Shown: one piece after another, positions 1 to 11,765 of the stretch
How the letters are laid out: each line of letters starts with the position of its first letter
How positions within the stretch are numbered: the stretch's first letter is position 1
NCBI RefSeq assembly: GCF_964019385.1
Contig: NC_088649.1
Location: 5,847,035 to 5,911,034 of the forward strand
Direction of reading: 5' to 3'
DNA from: Sycon ciliatum
Taxonomy: Eukaryota; Porifera; Calcarea; Leucosolenida; Sycettidae
DNA: 64,000 nucleotides
Made by a program: the position numbers and the translations under genes
Notes under the pieces: model-generated
Told to the model about the DNA's origin: nothing
What the model saw: the letters and a program-made list of their open reading frames with translations, nothing else
Databases searched by the model: none

Positions 1-236
1 TGGGCGTTTGCTGCGAAGTGGGCATTTGCTGCGAAGTGGGCGTTTGCTGCGAAGTGGGCGTTTACTGCGAAGTGGGCGTTTGCAGCGACGTGGGCGTTTG
101 CAGCGAAGTGGGCGTTTGCAGCGAAGTGGGCGTTTGCAGCGAAGTGGGCGTTTGCAGCGAAGTGGGCGTTTGCAGCGAACTGGGCGTTTGCAGCGACGTG
201 GGCGTTTGCAGCGAAGTGGGCGTTTGCTGCGAACTT
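1..236. repeat. 18-bp minisatellite (about 13 copies)
   Basis: Tandem array with unit TGGGCGTTTGCAGCGAAG and few variants (GCAGCG/GCTGCG, GAAG/GACG). The period is a multiple of three, so all frames stay open across it. I regard those open frames as a product of the repeat and not as a gene. The array is cut by the left edge of the window. Confidence 0.93.
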
Positions 237-1224
237 TACGGCACACGTACAGTGTATATTATAGCAATAAAAACTGCTTTTAATAAATTATGGCAGCTTT
301 CTAAAAAAGTTAGTGTGTTCTAGTCCTGGGTGCTTCCCCTATAGAAAGTTTATAAAAGTGCTTTCTAAACTGCCTTGACTCCGTCTAAAAAGTAAGAAAT
401 TAACAAAATGTGATTCCTGAAAATCAAAATTTCACACAAAACCTCACAATAATAATCACAACACTTGAAATACTGCTTTCACCACTTGTACTGCACCAAC
501 ATGCATGCATGGGAAAGAGGATGACGAGGGGAAAAGGTCTTTTAGCTTTTTTCATCCTGTGTGTGATTATCTCTGCGTGGCTGGCACTTCCCCAAGAAGC
601 TAAGGACCTTTCTTCCCTCCGCCTTTTTAAGAGCCTTGTCGCGCCTTGACTTTGATTTTGTGTTTCTCATTTTGTTGCAATCACTGCTTATCCATGCCGG
701 TTCCTTTTTTCTTCTCCTCCCCTTCTTCCTTCCTTGCCGTGGTTGGCTAACACCCTCTCTCTTTGTATTGGCCGGTGTTCTCACTGTGCTATGAGATGCT
801 GTAATAAATAAAGAAATAAATAAATTATTATGAGGTTTTGTGCGAAATTTTAATTTTCGGCAATCAATCAATTTTCGGCTCAATACAATGTAAGAGAATG
901 AGAGGAGAGAAGGCCAGCGGAGAGTCGAATTCAGAAGAGGGAGGAGAGAATAGCTGAAGTACACTGGTACTGTGCGAATTCAAATAAACCAAACCAACAG
1001 CAAAACAAGTACACAGCTCACGAGAATAAAGAGGACTGGAGCACAGAATTGAACTGCTGAAGTACACAGCCGACGAGAATAAAGACAGGAGCACAGAAAG
1101 GAACGGGAGGCAGTCTACGAAGTGGTGGTACCATCGGTGCATGCACCACGGTGCATTATAACATTATCGGCTTTGCAAAGTTCGTGGGTGCTGAATACCA
1201 TGGTATGACCAACTGTGTAGCAGT
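237..1224. other. Intergenic/3' flank of LINE, no gene seen
   Basis: AT-rich sequence without a supportable coding region. Around 1008-1098 a roughly 50 bp stretch (tacacagc..acgagaataaag..gagcacagaa) occurs twice as a degenerate tandem. The 3' UTR of the minus-strand LINE probably extends into the right part of this stretch, but I cannot place its end. Confidence 0.5.
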
Positions 1225-2601
1225 CTACAACGTGTAGGGAATGGCAGCTCGGCGGAATGCTGGGATGTTGCCCATGGCTCGCACCGTGTCAGGTATACGG
1301 TTCCATAACAGGCAACCGCGAGATGCCGGCCGGCATTGGCCTGCTCGGCTTCTGGCTATTGGTTGCTGTAGGCCCAGACTGCGCTGAAGGCGAGTTGCTC
1401 CGCAGTTGCGAACAAACAGTGCCTGCAGAGCAGGGCTGGCACGGTTATGAACGCACCGCCGTACCAGCACGAGCAGTTTCTGGCGATATACCTCGTCCAC
1501 GCGATAACCAGAGAGCCAGAGGTTACTGGCCCTGGTAAATCGTGGTCGTCCAAACACCGCCCTTGCTGTGCGGTTTTGGGCCACCTGCAAGCGGTTTAGC
1601 TGGTTGTGGGTCAAGCCGGAGCCATATGCTGACGATCCATATATCAAATCCGGCATGATGACAGATAGAAAGTACCTGCTTCGACAAGCTAGAGTGAGGC
1701 AGCGTCGCGCCCGCCACAGACTACCGATCTTCCTAGCAGTGCGTGAGATGCACTGGTCAACTTGCGGTTGCCAGGCCATTCGTTCATCGATCAAGACGCC
1801 GAGGTATTTCGCGCTGGTGGTGTGCGGAAGGACATCATTTCGACAGCGTACAACCACGTCCGGCTGCTGCCCAAGGCTGCTGGTAAAAACCAATACATTG
1901 CTCTTCTTTGCATTTAATCCAAGACCACGAGCGTCCAGCCAACTTGAGAGGGAGGTAACCGCCAAGCTGAGCGCATCAGACACCTCTTGCGCTGGCCGTC
2001 TTGCACATGTCAGGGCGATGTCATTCGCAAACTGCAGTGATGATGCCGGCGCAGATTCAGAGGGGACATCTCTGGTGTATAATTATGGAGAACAGCATGG
2101 GTCCTAGTACAGAGCCCTGCGGCACACCACAAATGCACGGTACAGTTCTGCCCAGTCGGGAGCCCATACGAACGCGTTGATGGCGCCCAGACAGATAGTC
2201 CCGAAGCCATTTCAGGGCTGTGCCGGAGATACCGATGCTGAACAAGTCCTGGACGAAGGTGGCATGCTTCACCTTGTCAAAGGCTTTACTCATATCTAAC
2301 AGGCATGTTGCTACAACAGAACCATTGTCTCGGGCTTGGAGGACGGTGTCCGAGAGCAGTGCCAGCACATCTTCGGTCGAGTGTCCCGGGCGGAATGCAA
2401 ACTGGGTGTTAGGGAGAGCTGGGTCGACGAAGTCAACCAGGGCTTTCTGCACCAGCTTTTCGAGTAGCTTAGAGATCACGGGTAACAGCGACACAGGGCG
2501 GTAGTTTGTGGGCACGGATGGGTCTCCGGCCTTGAACAGGGGTGTGACGTGGGCTAGCTTGAAACCTCTTGGCACTTCTCCGCTGGACAGGGACGCATTA
2601 A
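1225..2601 (-). pseudogene. LINE reverse transcriptase, core and C-terminal part (frameshifted)
   Basis: Minus-strand reading shows RT blocks: TPLFKAGDPSVPTNYRPVS, FAFRPGHSTEDVL, catalytic block A LLDMSKAFDKV (D present), GVPQGSVLGPMLF, then after a small frameshift near 2060 the catalytic box region LQFANDIAL, followed by KYLGVLIDERMAW and a C-terminal tail with LLWNRIPDTVRAM. The normal F/YADD is FAND, so the first metal-binding Asp is Asn. The stop lies at 1225. It continues upstream at 5842 beyond the inserted transposon. Confidence 0.92.
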
Positions 2602-3152
2602 AGGGGCACTCCGGCTTCATTTTCGACGCCGCGTTTTCGATGCCAAGACGAAGGTAGGTGAAAGAGAAGACCCCTCGAACAAGAACGAGTCTCCAGAAGC
2701 GATCGAGTCGAGCAGGAAGACGACTTTTGAATTTCGCCGAGCGAGCGCTGATGACGTAATGAGGGATTAGCTTGCCAGTGGAAATGCATCTGCGCACATA
2801 CATTTCACATACTTTTTGGCCAATTTTCAATCGAAGAGGAGGTTGTTGTCCATGTTCTCTCAACGTCGTGAGCGATCCCGTCTTCTATACCCTTCCAGGT
2901 ACCCTCAAGGTCCTCCAGAGGAGAATTTATCTCCAGCGAAGCGTTGTTGATCCGCTAAATTCGTCTCGAGACATATTCACCCAGTACAGTGCTGATAAAT
3001 GTAGAATGTTGAATCTGTGATAATTGTTGACGATGGAGAGAGAGGCTGATAGCCGCTGTCGCAGGGAGAGTGAAGCTGCTGGAAGTAACAACGGGGAGCC
3101 CGTTTGTATCACCTGAACAACCAGACTTCAAAGCAGCTTGACCAAATCGGAG
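2602..3152 (+). repeat. Left terminal inverted repeat of the Kolobok-like element
   Basis: Matches the reverse complement of 5291-5841 with scattered substitutions (for example GAGAAGACCCCTCG against GAGAAGACCTCTCG). Identity looks above 90 percent by eye over most of its length and fades after about 3100. Confidence 0.88.
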
Positions 3153-4447
3153 GGTGCCTCGTTGCTTATCGTGAATATTACACCGACATGAATTACTACA
3201 AGTACACTGGTGAGTTCTTATCTTGTTTTGTTCGTATGATAGTACCCTGGCCTGGAGTTCTCGTTAGCAAATTCCTATTCCCTGGAGTTTTCTAAACATT
3301 CCGTGTAGTACTGAATACGTGATCAAGTATTCCGATTTGGGTAGATGTGGACTTTGGACATGTATTTTATAAAAAAATTCTATTTTCCCAATAGAGCGTG
3401 TGTAGTGAAATGGTTGCCCAAATACAACGAAATTGATTCTGCAGTTCTACAACTTGTACTGAAATCCAGTCAAAGTAAAAATGATTCTTCATGACAGTTG
3501 GGGTCAATGAAATCTGATCCAGGCATAACGAATAGTGACGCCTGCCACCCCGAGAACGAATGCCCATTTCGTGGGGGATACCTAAGTACTCGAAAGTGGT
3601 GCGTGTTTCAATGTGGCATGGAAGTTTTATAATATGATCTCTGGTCAATGCAACATACGATAGCCATCATGAATTGCAGGCCTCGAACGCAACTCAGACC
3701 AGAATTGGCAGTTCCCTAAGTTTATAATTCCATGGCCCCAGCTGTGGTTATAGAAGTTTGTTTGCACATTATTCTTATAGTCGATAGGTTTATACTGATG
3801 GCCACAAACAACGGCAGTTCAAACTTCACGGATGTGTTCATGAGCTGAGAGATTTCTCTCCACTATTTCTGTTGTGCATACAGGTCTGTCTAATATCCAT
3901 TGACCGTATTGGGATGGTATCTGCTCTGGGAAGGGAATCGCTGGAGCCACAGTCCAATTATACAGGCTTTCAAGAAACAGAGAGGATCCATCTTTCCAAG
4001 CTGATACCTGATGTGTACCGACAGAATTCTCACGAGATACCTTACGGACTACGTGTGGTGTGTACTTCATAGTACTCCTTCGACTACTACTACTTGCACT
4101 ACAAGTAGTATCTAGAATCAAGTCGACTGAAACAAGTTCAAACAACTCTGGCTTCAAACGAGCCGACGATTAGACGAACAAAACATTCTCTCATATACTG
4201 GAGCACTCTGACAACTCACGACATATTCCTAACGATTGCCACCGCTTATATAAATATGTAGAGTGCTGATTGGAATGTGCTCACAATCTCAACAATTCAG
4301 TGCTATAATTATTTGAACAATGCGTTAGAAATTATTCCACTTTTCCTTCCATAAATGTTGTATCCACATATAATCCACAGTGCTCCAAAGTTTCAGAGTA
4401 CTCAGGGTATCAAACAAAATTATTTCAAATACAGTGAAATTGTTTGT

Positions 4448-4507
4448 GGACATTATAGCGTAACTAATTTACTTGTAGTTCCCTGGTCCTTTTCTTTGCT
4501 ATAAATT
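4448..4507 (+). repeat. Solitary end of the foldback MITE family found whole at 46119
   Basis: Reads ggacattatagcgtaact..acttgtagttccctggtcc..ttgctataaatt. This matches the right arm of the foldback at 46119-46403, so one arm of the same family sits inside the Kolobok-like element. Confidence 0.7.
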
Positions 4508-4897
4508 AATCCTTTGCTCTCTAGCCGCCTGCGAGTCGAACAGTGAAATTGTTAGTTCATATCTATAATGTGGGTATGTGGGAGGGGGTTGAACTTATTT
4601 TTTATATAAGGGACCTGCAACTGTAATACCACAGTACAGTAGCCGGCAAATATGTAGAAAACAGAAATGCATGCTCCCATCATTGTACATGGACAGGCGC
4701 AGCAGGCTGAAGCTATCAGCCAGAACAGGATTTACAATCACTTAGAGATGCTTGAGCTATTCCAGTATTCTCCGTGAGCTGTCCCATTCCACCATGTTTC
4801 ATGCCACCATTATTTCTGGTAGTATCCATGTGCATAGTTCCAAGACCATCTCGGATTCTTCAGCAATTTGTGCCACGGCAAAAGACAATGCTTGACT

Positions 4898-5066
4898 CAG
4901 TCACTGGGGCTGTCAAACTTCCCATCACAAATGAACTTCAATTTCTCATCTGTTTCAAGTATATTATGTACTGCCATGACTTGACCATGTTTCATCCACA
5001 GCTGGGCGAAGATTGTGGCGTTGAATTCCATAGCGCACCTTCTTGCTGCCATGCAGGAGTATGTTG
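4898..5066 (-). pseudogene. Decayed transposase fragment of the Kolobok-like element
   Basis: The minus-strand frame stays open for about 55 codons: it starts near STYSCMAARRCAMEF, continues FAQLWMKHGQVMAVHNI, and ends KFICDGKFDSPSD then stop. The CDGKFDSP block resembles the conserved GDGRCDSPG block of Kolobok transposases. Downstream codons shift frame (LGTMHMDTTRNNGG lies in another frame). Other internal ORFs, such as 3819-4157 minus (112 aa), have no feature I recognise. Confidence 0.55.
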
Positions 5067-5290
5067 AGAGAAGTGAACATATTTTTACTAAAAAACAACA
5101 GCCACTGAAGAGGATAGCAATAGCCTTGGGTGAATTTCCTGCAGGTACACGTTGTTGGTAGGTCTACTGGTCGGTCTCCATATCGTCAAGTTCAGAAATC
5201 ACCTGTACTACACATCTTGTAGAAGGGATCCTGATCGAATAATTTTCTGGTCATAAAATTCACTAAACTGAGGGCGAGACAAATAGTCAG

Positions 5291-5841
5291 TACTCCCCGA
5301 TTCCGTCAAGCTGCTTTGAAGTCTGGACGCACATGTGATGCTAACAAGCTCCCCGTTGTTACTTCCAGCACACTTTCCCTGCGACAGCGGCTATCAACCT
5401 CTCTCTCCATCGTCGACAATTATCACAGATTCAATATTCTACATTTATCAGCACTGCACTGGGTGAATATGTCTCGAGACGAATTTAGCGGATCAACAAC
5501 GCTTCGCTGGAGATAAATTCTCCTCTGGAGGACCTTGAGGGTACCTGGAAGGGTATAGAAGACGGGATCGCTCACGACGTTGAGAGAACATAGAAAACAA
5601 CCTCCTCTTCGATTGAAAATTGGCCAAAAAGTATGTGAAATGTATGTGCGCAGATGCATTTCCACTGGCAAGCTAATCCCTCATTACGTCATCAGCGCTC
5701 GCTCGGCGAAATTCAAAAGTCGCCTTCCTGCTCGACTCGATCGCTTCTGGAGACTCGTTCTTGTTCGAGAGGTCTTCTCTTTCACCTACCTTCGTCTTGG
5801 CATCGAAAACTCGGCGTCGAAAATGAAGCCGGAGTGCCCCT
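5291..5841 (-). repeat. Right terminal inverted repeat of the Kolobok-like element
   Basis: Inverted copy of 2602-3152. The outermost bases end in GGAGTGCCCCT next to the TTCA copy of the target site. Confidence 0.88.
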
Positions 5842-6442
5842 TTCAACAGTGTGACCAGTGAAGGGGGAAGGATATCAGCGCTATGTTTCAGTACAAAACC
5901 GGGTATGTCGTCACTTCCTGTGGCCTTGGTCGTGTTGATTGATCGTAGTAACCGCTCAACTTCCCTGACAGTAACCAGCGGAAAGGAGATGAGACATTGC
6001 TGTGGGGGTGGTCCGCTTGGTATCTGGAGACTTTGCGGCCGGCTGGTGTCCGTGATAACCTTGTGGAACGCGGTGGTTACTGCATCCATAGGGCATGCGG
6101 GCTCCTGGTGTTGACGGCTTCGTCCTGTGACCTGATTGATAACCGACCACATTTGACGAGGATTAGAGTTATTCTCACTGCATGCACTGGGTGCGGAAGT
6201 ACTCATTGCGTTTGCTGCGGTACGCATTTAGCTGGAACAAGTCTCTATCCGACCAGGGTGGGTTTGATGGCCGTTTCCTCTGACTTGTAAGGATCTGCGG
6301 AGCATGCCTGTCCAGCACGTCCATGAACCCTCCATGCCACTGGTGCCACATTTGGTGCACGTTGGATCCAGGTGCAAATGCATACAAGTTGGCTGCGATG
6401 AGGTCACGCCGAAAAGACTCGAAGTCCATCCGGTGTAGATGG
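5842..6442 (-). pseudogene. LINE endonuclease-RT linker and N-terminal RT segment
   Basis: Minus-strand pieces: HRMDFESFRRDLIAANLY, RKRPSNPPWSDRDLFQLNAY (typical linker after the endonuclease of CR1/Jockey-type LINEs), then in a shifted frame PRQMWSVINQVTGRS, TKATGSDDIPGFVLKHSA and PPSLVTL at the Kolobok-like junction. A frameshift separates the two runs near 6175-6225. Its upstream end is the 9-bp MULE target copy at 6434-6442. Confidence 0.9.
6434..6442. repeat. Left target-site duplication of the MULE
   Basis: TGTAGATGG here is repeated exactly at 16459-16467 on the far side of the element. Nine bases is the usual length for Mutator-like elements. One copy restores the LINE codons. Confidence 0.92.
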
Positions 6443-6608
6443 GCGAAAGGCTAAAGGGACAAGCTTATCTATTTTTGCGGATTTTCCATCATAAAAAAAT
6501 AAACGTCACAGCCAAGCCTTCGTACGTGGCCGCGTCGCGCGACCGCGATACCGATCGGAAGCTCCGGGACACTTGGCCGTGGCCATTGCAGGGTCGGACA
6601 GATGACGG
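6443..6608 (+). repeat. Left TIR of the MULE
   Basis: Matches the reverse complement of 16278-16458 with a few indels. Shared blocks include AAACGTCACAGCCAAGCC, TTCGTACGTGGCCGCGTCGC and GGACACTTGGCCGTGGCCAT. The transposase start codon lies about 210 bp inside, so the repeat probably also holds transposase-binding and promoter sequence (inference). Confidence 0.9.
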
Positions 6609-6816
6609 ATGCATTTCAGCTTGCAGTCTAGTCGCGTACACGTACATACATACATTGTACAACAATACACATTATTTTATGACCTGAAACTTGAAAGGTC
6701 ATTGCGGCGGGAAGAGAAGAATACCGGTAGTGACAGACGACGTTTTGGTTTTTTGGTTTTGGTTTTTTTAGATGGACACGTTTTGGTTTTGGTTTTTGTC
6801 CTGATCATGATCCGAT

Positions 6817-9800
6817 ATGATGGCAAACGAGGTTAGAGTATTAGATGGAGCGGAGGAATTGGAGGATTTCCTGAAAGTTGCCCTACCACGCGCTAGCTTT
6901 GTAACGAGGACCACAGAAAAACCGTTCTCAAACAGGTAAGACCCACCCAAACGGAGCACGAAAATGCTGTCTTCATCGTGTTTATGTTGGTTCCAAAGGA
7001 GCAGTGAGTCGTATAATTCATAGGTTTTGAAGAGAAGAATATGCAGTGTGCATTGCCCTACAGTAGTGCACAGTGCATTACAGCCCTGCTAGCGGATACA
7101 CGTAAATGCATTCACACTTGTATAGAGCGGGACGATTATAAATTAGTTTTGATATCCACTGCACCCATCCCACGTACTGTAGTGTCGCGTATAAAAGGCA
7201 TGACCTGTATAGAAGCATGACTCGAATAGAAGCCGATTTTTTTGAAGCCCGCTGTAACACAGTTGGTTTGAATAGAAGCCGCTCCCTGTAAAGTACATGT
7301 GCGAGTACATGCGTGGCAGTATCCACTGCACAGTGCAGAATGATGTTGACGTAGAAGCATATTTCGAATAGAAGCATAACTTGAATAGAAGCATGGTTTG
7401 GACCCCGGTTTGCTGTTATACGCGACATTACGGTATTAGAAACATTGGAACGAAGTATGGTAAGGATGCATCAAAACAATTGATGGTCATGCTGTCTGTT
7501 AGTTCGTTGAGCAGGGTACGAAACCTTACACCCAGGGTGCTGAATCATGTTTTGGGAATCAGGCTCTAATTTGATTCCCTGTTGAGCAAGAAGACCTCAC
7601 ATCCACTGTATTCCAAAACATAACTAACCATTTTCCAACGCATATCTTTGCAGTGTACATAGCGTCGTCACTGGATTAACAGTAATGACTGCTGGTATAA
7701 TTATAACGTCTCGTACATGTATGTGTGCTATGTCCACAAATGTTGCAGTGTTGAAGAGATCTTCAAGGAGGCCATTCTGCGTCCAAAGGGGTTCATATGG
7801 AGCCAGGAACGTGGCACGAGCTGTGCACCGATTCCTTTTGATGGAGTTCCGTTCGTCTGCTGTGGCTTTCGCATACTAGAATGTCAATTTGGGAAGCACA
7901 GGTAATGGAATTAAATGGGCAGGAAGAATCTGAATGTGATCTATTTCATGCAATTGCTAGTTACCAATGAGAACAGTTGTACTATCTCTTGATTCCTTTG
8001 CATCACCTTTGTCAGTGACCAAGTGTTGTTGTGTTGGTAACATTACAGGTGCCACACCACAAAATCCACCGAGTCCTCTGATGATGTAACGAGTTCAGCA
8101 TCTGATCATTCTTACCCCAAAGCCTCAGCTGATAAGAAGAAGAAGAAGAAGAGGATAAAACTCCAAGGTCAGAAGCATACCCAGAGTCATGGTTATCTTT
8201 TTGGTGCACATTGCTGTAAAGCTAGGCATCGGTTTTTTTTAATTGTTGTTCTACATGTCATCATGTCAACTGCTATACAAAGATACGAATAAGGAATCTT
8301 TGCCACTATCCAGCAGTAATGCACCCAGCTTATAGTTGTACTGCATGTTGATGTCACTGTGGTATGCCCTGTAATTCTTATAGGGACAAGAAAAATTGGA
8401 TGTGAGGCATCGTGCAACATTCGTCGCATTCTGCGACTCCCCGCTTATTCGGTTGACTCAACTGGTCTTTCTGCTTCCGCCTCGGTAAAAGCAAAAGCGG
8501 GTAAAGTGAAGGAGCTTAAGATATCTATTTTGGCTGCTCTCGATGCTGGCGACCTGTCCAAACTCAATGTGTGCGATCGGTGAGTTATACTAACATTATA
8601 ACATACCTTTTTATGTCATAGTGCGAAAGTAATTGATTGTGTACAGTGATCGGTAGTTCATGTATGAATGCCACACTTGCCATGTAAGGTACGTAGGCCA
8701 ATTAACCCAGTTGTATGGTACCATAGTATGTGTAATGTACGTAGCTCTGCAGAATCACCAATAAAAAGTCTTTCACGTATGTGCATGCCCACTAGGTTTA
8801 TCGTGAGCTACCCAACTGAGGGTAGTCACAGTGGTCATGATGTCATTACCGAGAAAGGTAAACTCGCCAGCGAGCTCAGCCAAAGACTCAGTCAGTCGGT
8901 TATCGACCGAATTCTCCAACTCGTCGAGAGTGGTCTAGGAGATGGCCGGGCTATCCAGACCATGTTCAAAGTGGACTATAGGCATGTAAGTACTTCCATA
9001 GAGAACAATCTTCAGTGCTCAATCACCCAATAGTCACTTGATAGCTTTCTGTACGCATTCTTGTTGCTGTGCACTGACCATTGTGGTTAGACGGTAGTTA
9101 ATGCACGTGATAACTTCCTGTGATAAAGGGAAGGCAATCTCCTTTAATACGACCTATGTCGGATATGCATTGTCTACTGCCCAGGAATTTGGCCGGGCGT
9201 ACCACCCAGAGCTAAAGGACATCCGCTCCCACATAGCCCTGGCTACCCATAAGCTGCAGCAATCTAGACTGGACCAGACTCAGTTGGCTCACAAGGTGAG
9301 TATGGATACGAAGAGAAACGGTGTTCGTGCATTCTGTTATCAATTCTAACCTGCTTGGGTTACATCAGACATTTCCCAATTCAAGCGATACTACAATATT
9401 TTCGCGAAGAATAAAATCAATACTGGAAGACCTGATATTTGAACGTCAATTAAAGTTAGCGATCTCTGCATTTTGTTGGTCAACGCAACGAGGTGAAATG
9501 TAATGACTGTATACGTACATTTTTGCACATAACCTTAAGTGTTCGTTAACATTAGTGGTTTTACAGGAGTACCGATCCACCTGTTTTCTTTTCCTTCCAG
9601 GTGAAGGCATGGTCTGAGTCCCCCCGCCCACCTGCGCTTATGCAGTTCCGGCCATATGTGCCAGATTCAGAACCATCAGAGTGCAGTGCTGCACCAGCTC
9701 TTTCCTTGGAAGCTGAAAGTGACTTGGAACCCAGTGATGGAAGGTACATTATAATAATTATATGCTATTTAGTATCTATTTAATATGCCTGCAACTGCTC

Positions 9801-11730
9801 CTTGCAAGTGCTGATTGTAAGTGCGTGGGCTCAGAGCAGTACCAAAATTAACAACAGCCGGAATGCCCTAACAAAGCTTTGTTGGCCACTGACATTGGTA
9901 AGCGACTTTTGCCTTTCTGACAGAGACTTGTTGTAAACCTTGTGATGTTGTAAATTTCTGACACAGGTATAAGGGCAGCGGCGGCGGTGATGACGAACCG
10001 CTAGTGGATCCCGTGCCAGCCTCTTCACGCCTCCTGGTAATACACCAGGAGGTATGGCAAAGAGAGCTTCTAGTAAAGTATGGCGAGCTCGTTCTTATGG
10101 ACGCTACATACCGCACAACGTGCTATGACCTGGCCTTGTTTTTCCTGGTTGTGCACACTAATACAGGCCACATCGTTGTGGCAGGTAAGTGGCTTGCAAT
10201 GATGGAGAGTACAAGACTTCAATTACTGTTCACGATTCATGGTTCCTCTCAGTTGTCTTTTTGGCTTGGAATGATGGAGAGCACAAGACTTCAATTACTG
10301 TTCATGATTCATGGTTCCTCTCAGTTGTCTTTTTGGGCTTGGCACCCTCAAAGAACATGAGTCTTCTTTCACCTTTTTTAAGTCTTGCAAAGGAATAGCA
10401 GTTTTCCTGTCTGGTTTAATTTCACTGTGTGTAGAATTCTGTGTGCAATCCGAGAAACACGCTGATATAGCTGAAGCTCTCACTATAATCAAGCAACGGA
10501 CTCCGTCTTGGAAACCTAAATTCTTTATGACGGATTATTCCCAGGCTGAGATGCTTGCACTGGAGGAGGTAATTAGATTGATTTATTTAGAATTTTTGGA
10601 GGTGTGTGCATTATTAAACCGGCTCACCTTTGTGCATAGTTCAGTACGGTTATTGTTTTCATTATTATAAGCTTGTTCGCGTTGGCATCACCAAGCAAGC
10701 TATGGTTGTTGGTTAGGTATGATTACCATATGAGAATTTAAAAAATAAATGAGTAGGAGGTCCTCGTGGTGACAGTAATTTTTCTTCTGACTTTTCCCGC
10801 TTGCATCTTTCCCTCAAACCAATGATTAAGTAATATTTGAAGTTTGTAACATGGAATTGTGGGCACGAGTTATGCGATCGAGTCCACCAACTAAACCAGA
10901 TTTTTAACAGTCAGACGTGCACAATCTAGCACAAAACTGACAAGTGCCCACACTTTCCATGTTCCAAATTTTTCCTTGGCTCACCATCAGAGTTCTTCTA
11001 GTAGTAGAAGGTCATTATTTTTCCAGCAATCTTATTTTCCGCATGTATTCGCATGTTTCTACGTATCTTTGTGTGCTTGATGGAACTATAGGTTTTCCCT
11101 GGAGGGAGGATATTTCTCTGTGACTTCCACAGAGAGCAGGCTTGGCAGCGCTGGACCAAAGACCGTTCCCACGGCCTAAGTGATGATGAAGCCGTAACAC
11201 TGCTAGAAAGCTTGCGACAATTGGCTTATGCTTCACCGTGTCGAGAGGCGGGGCAATCTCCAGAAAAGTATGAGATTGAACATCTTGAGCCTTTGCATTT
11301 GTAGAGTTTTTCGCTAATTCAAGTTTTGAGTTCCCCTGATGTTGCAAATGCTTTGTGGTATGTGCGTATAATACCATGGATTTGCTCCTGTGTTTCAGAC
11401 ACTACCGTGAAGCGGAATCAAAGCTACGTAGTCTTGATGTGTGGTGCGCCAATAAGCACGTGCGAAGTTGGCTGAATTCCAAATGGCTCTCAATCCCAGA
11501 GGTACATTTGTGTTATTATTATTATATTAGAGATCCTGCAGCGCAAATGCGACATTACTATTGCATATTGCATAACTAAGCTCTGGCTGCTTCTCGACAA
11601 TGTGCTGAACAATGTTCTTTAGAGCACGGGAATATTCGGAAGCGCACATACCATTTGGTTTTCAGTTTCTTCTTTCTGACACCCGGTTTGTTTTCAAATA
11701 AAGGCGAAGATCAGCAGTAGTAGTAGCAGC

Positions 11731-11765
<35 letters not shown>

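Larger units (their letters stand above)
2602..5841. mobile_element. Kolobok-like DNA transposon with about 550-bp terminal inverted repeats, inserted in the LINE
   Basis: The two ends are long inverted repeats (2602-about 3152 and about 5291-5841), starting AGGGGCACTCCGGCTTCATT and ending with the complement. Flanks are TTAA (2598-2601) and TTCA (5842-5845), a 4-bp target duplication with one change. Collapsing it restores the LINE frame exactly. Internal coding is decayed: a minus-strand run at about 4898-5066 reads LKFICDGKFDSP, which resembles the GDGRCDSPG-type core motif I associate with Kolobok transposases. The TTAA target also fits Kolobok (piggyBac shares it but has different ends). 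Total 3,240 bp. The superfamily call is an inference; the boundaries are seen directly. Confidence 0.85.
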
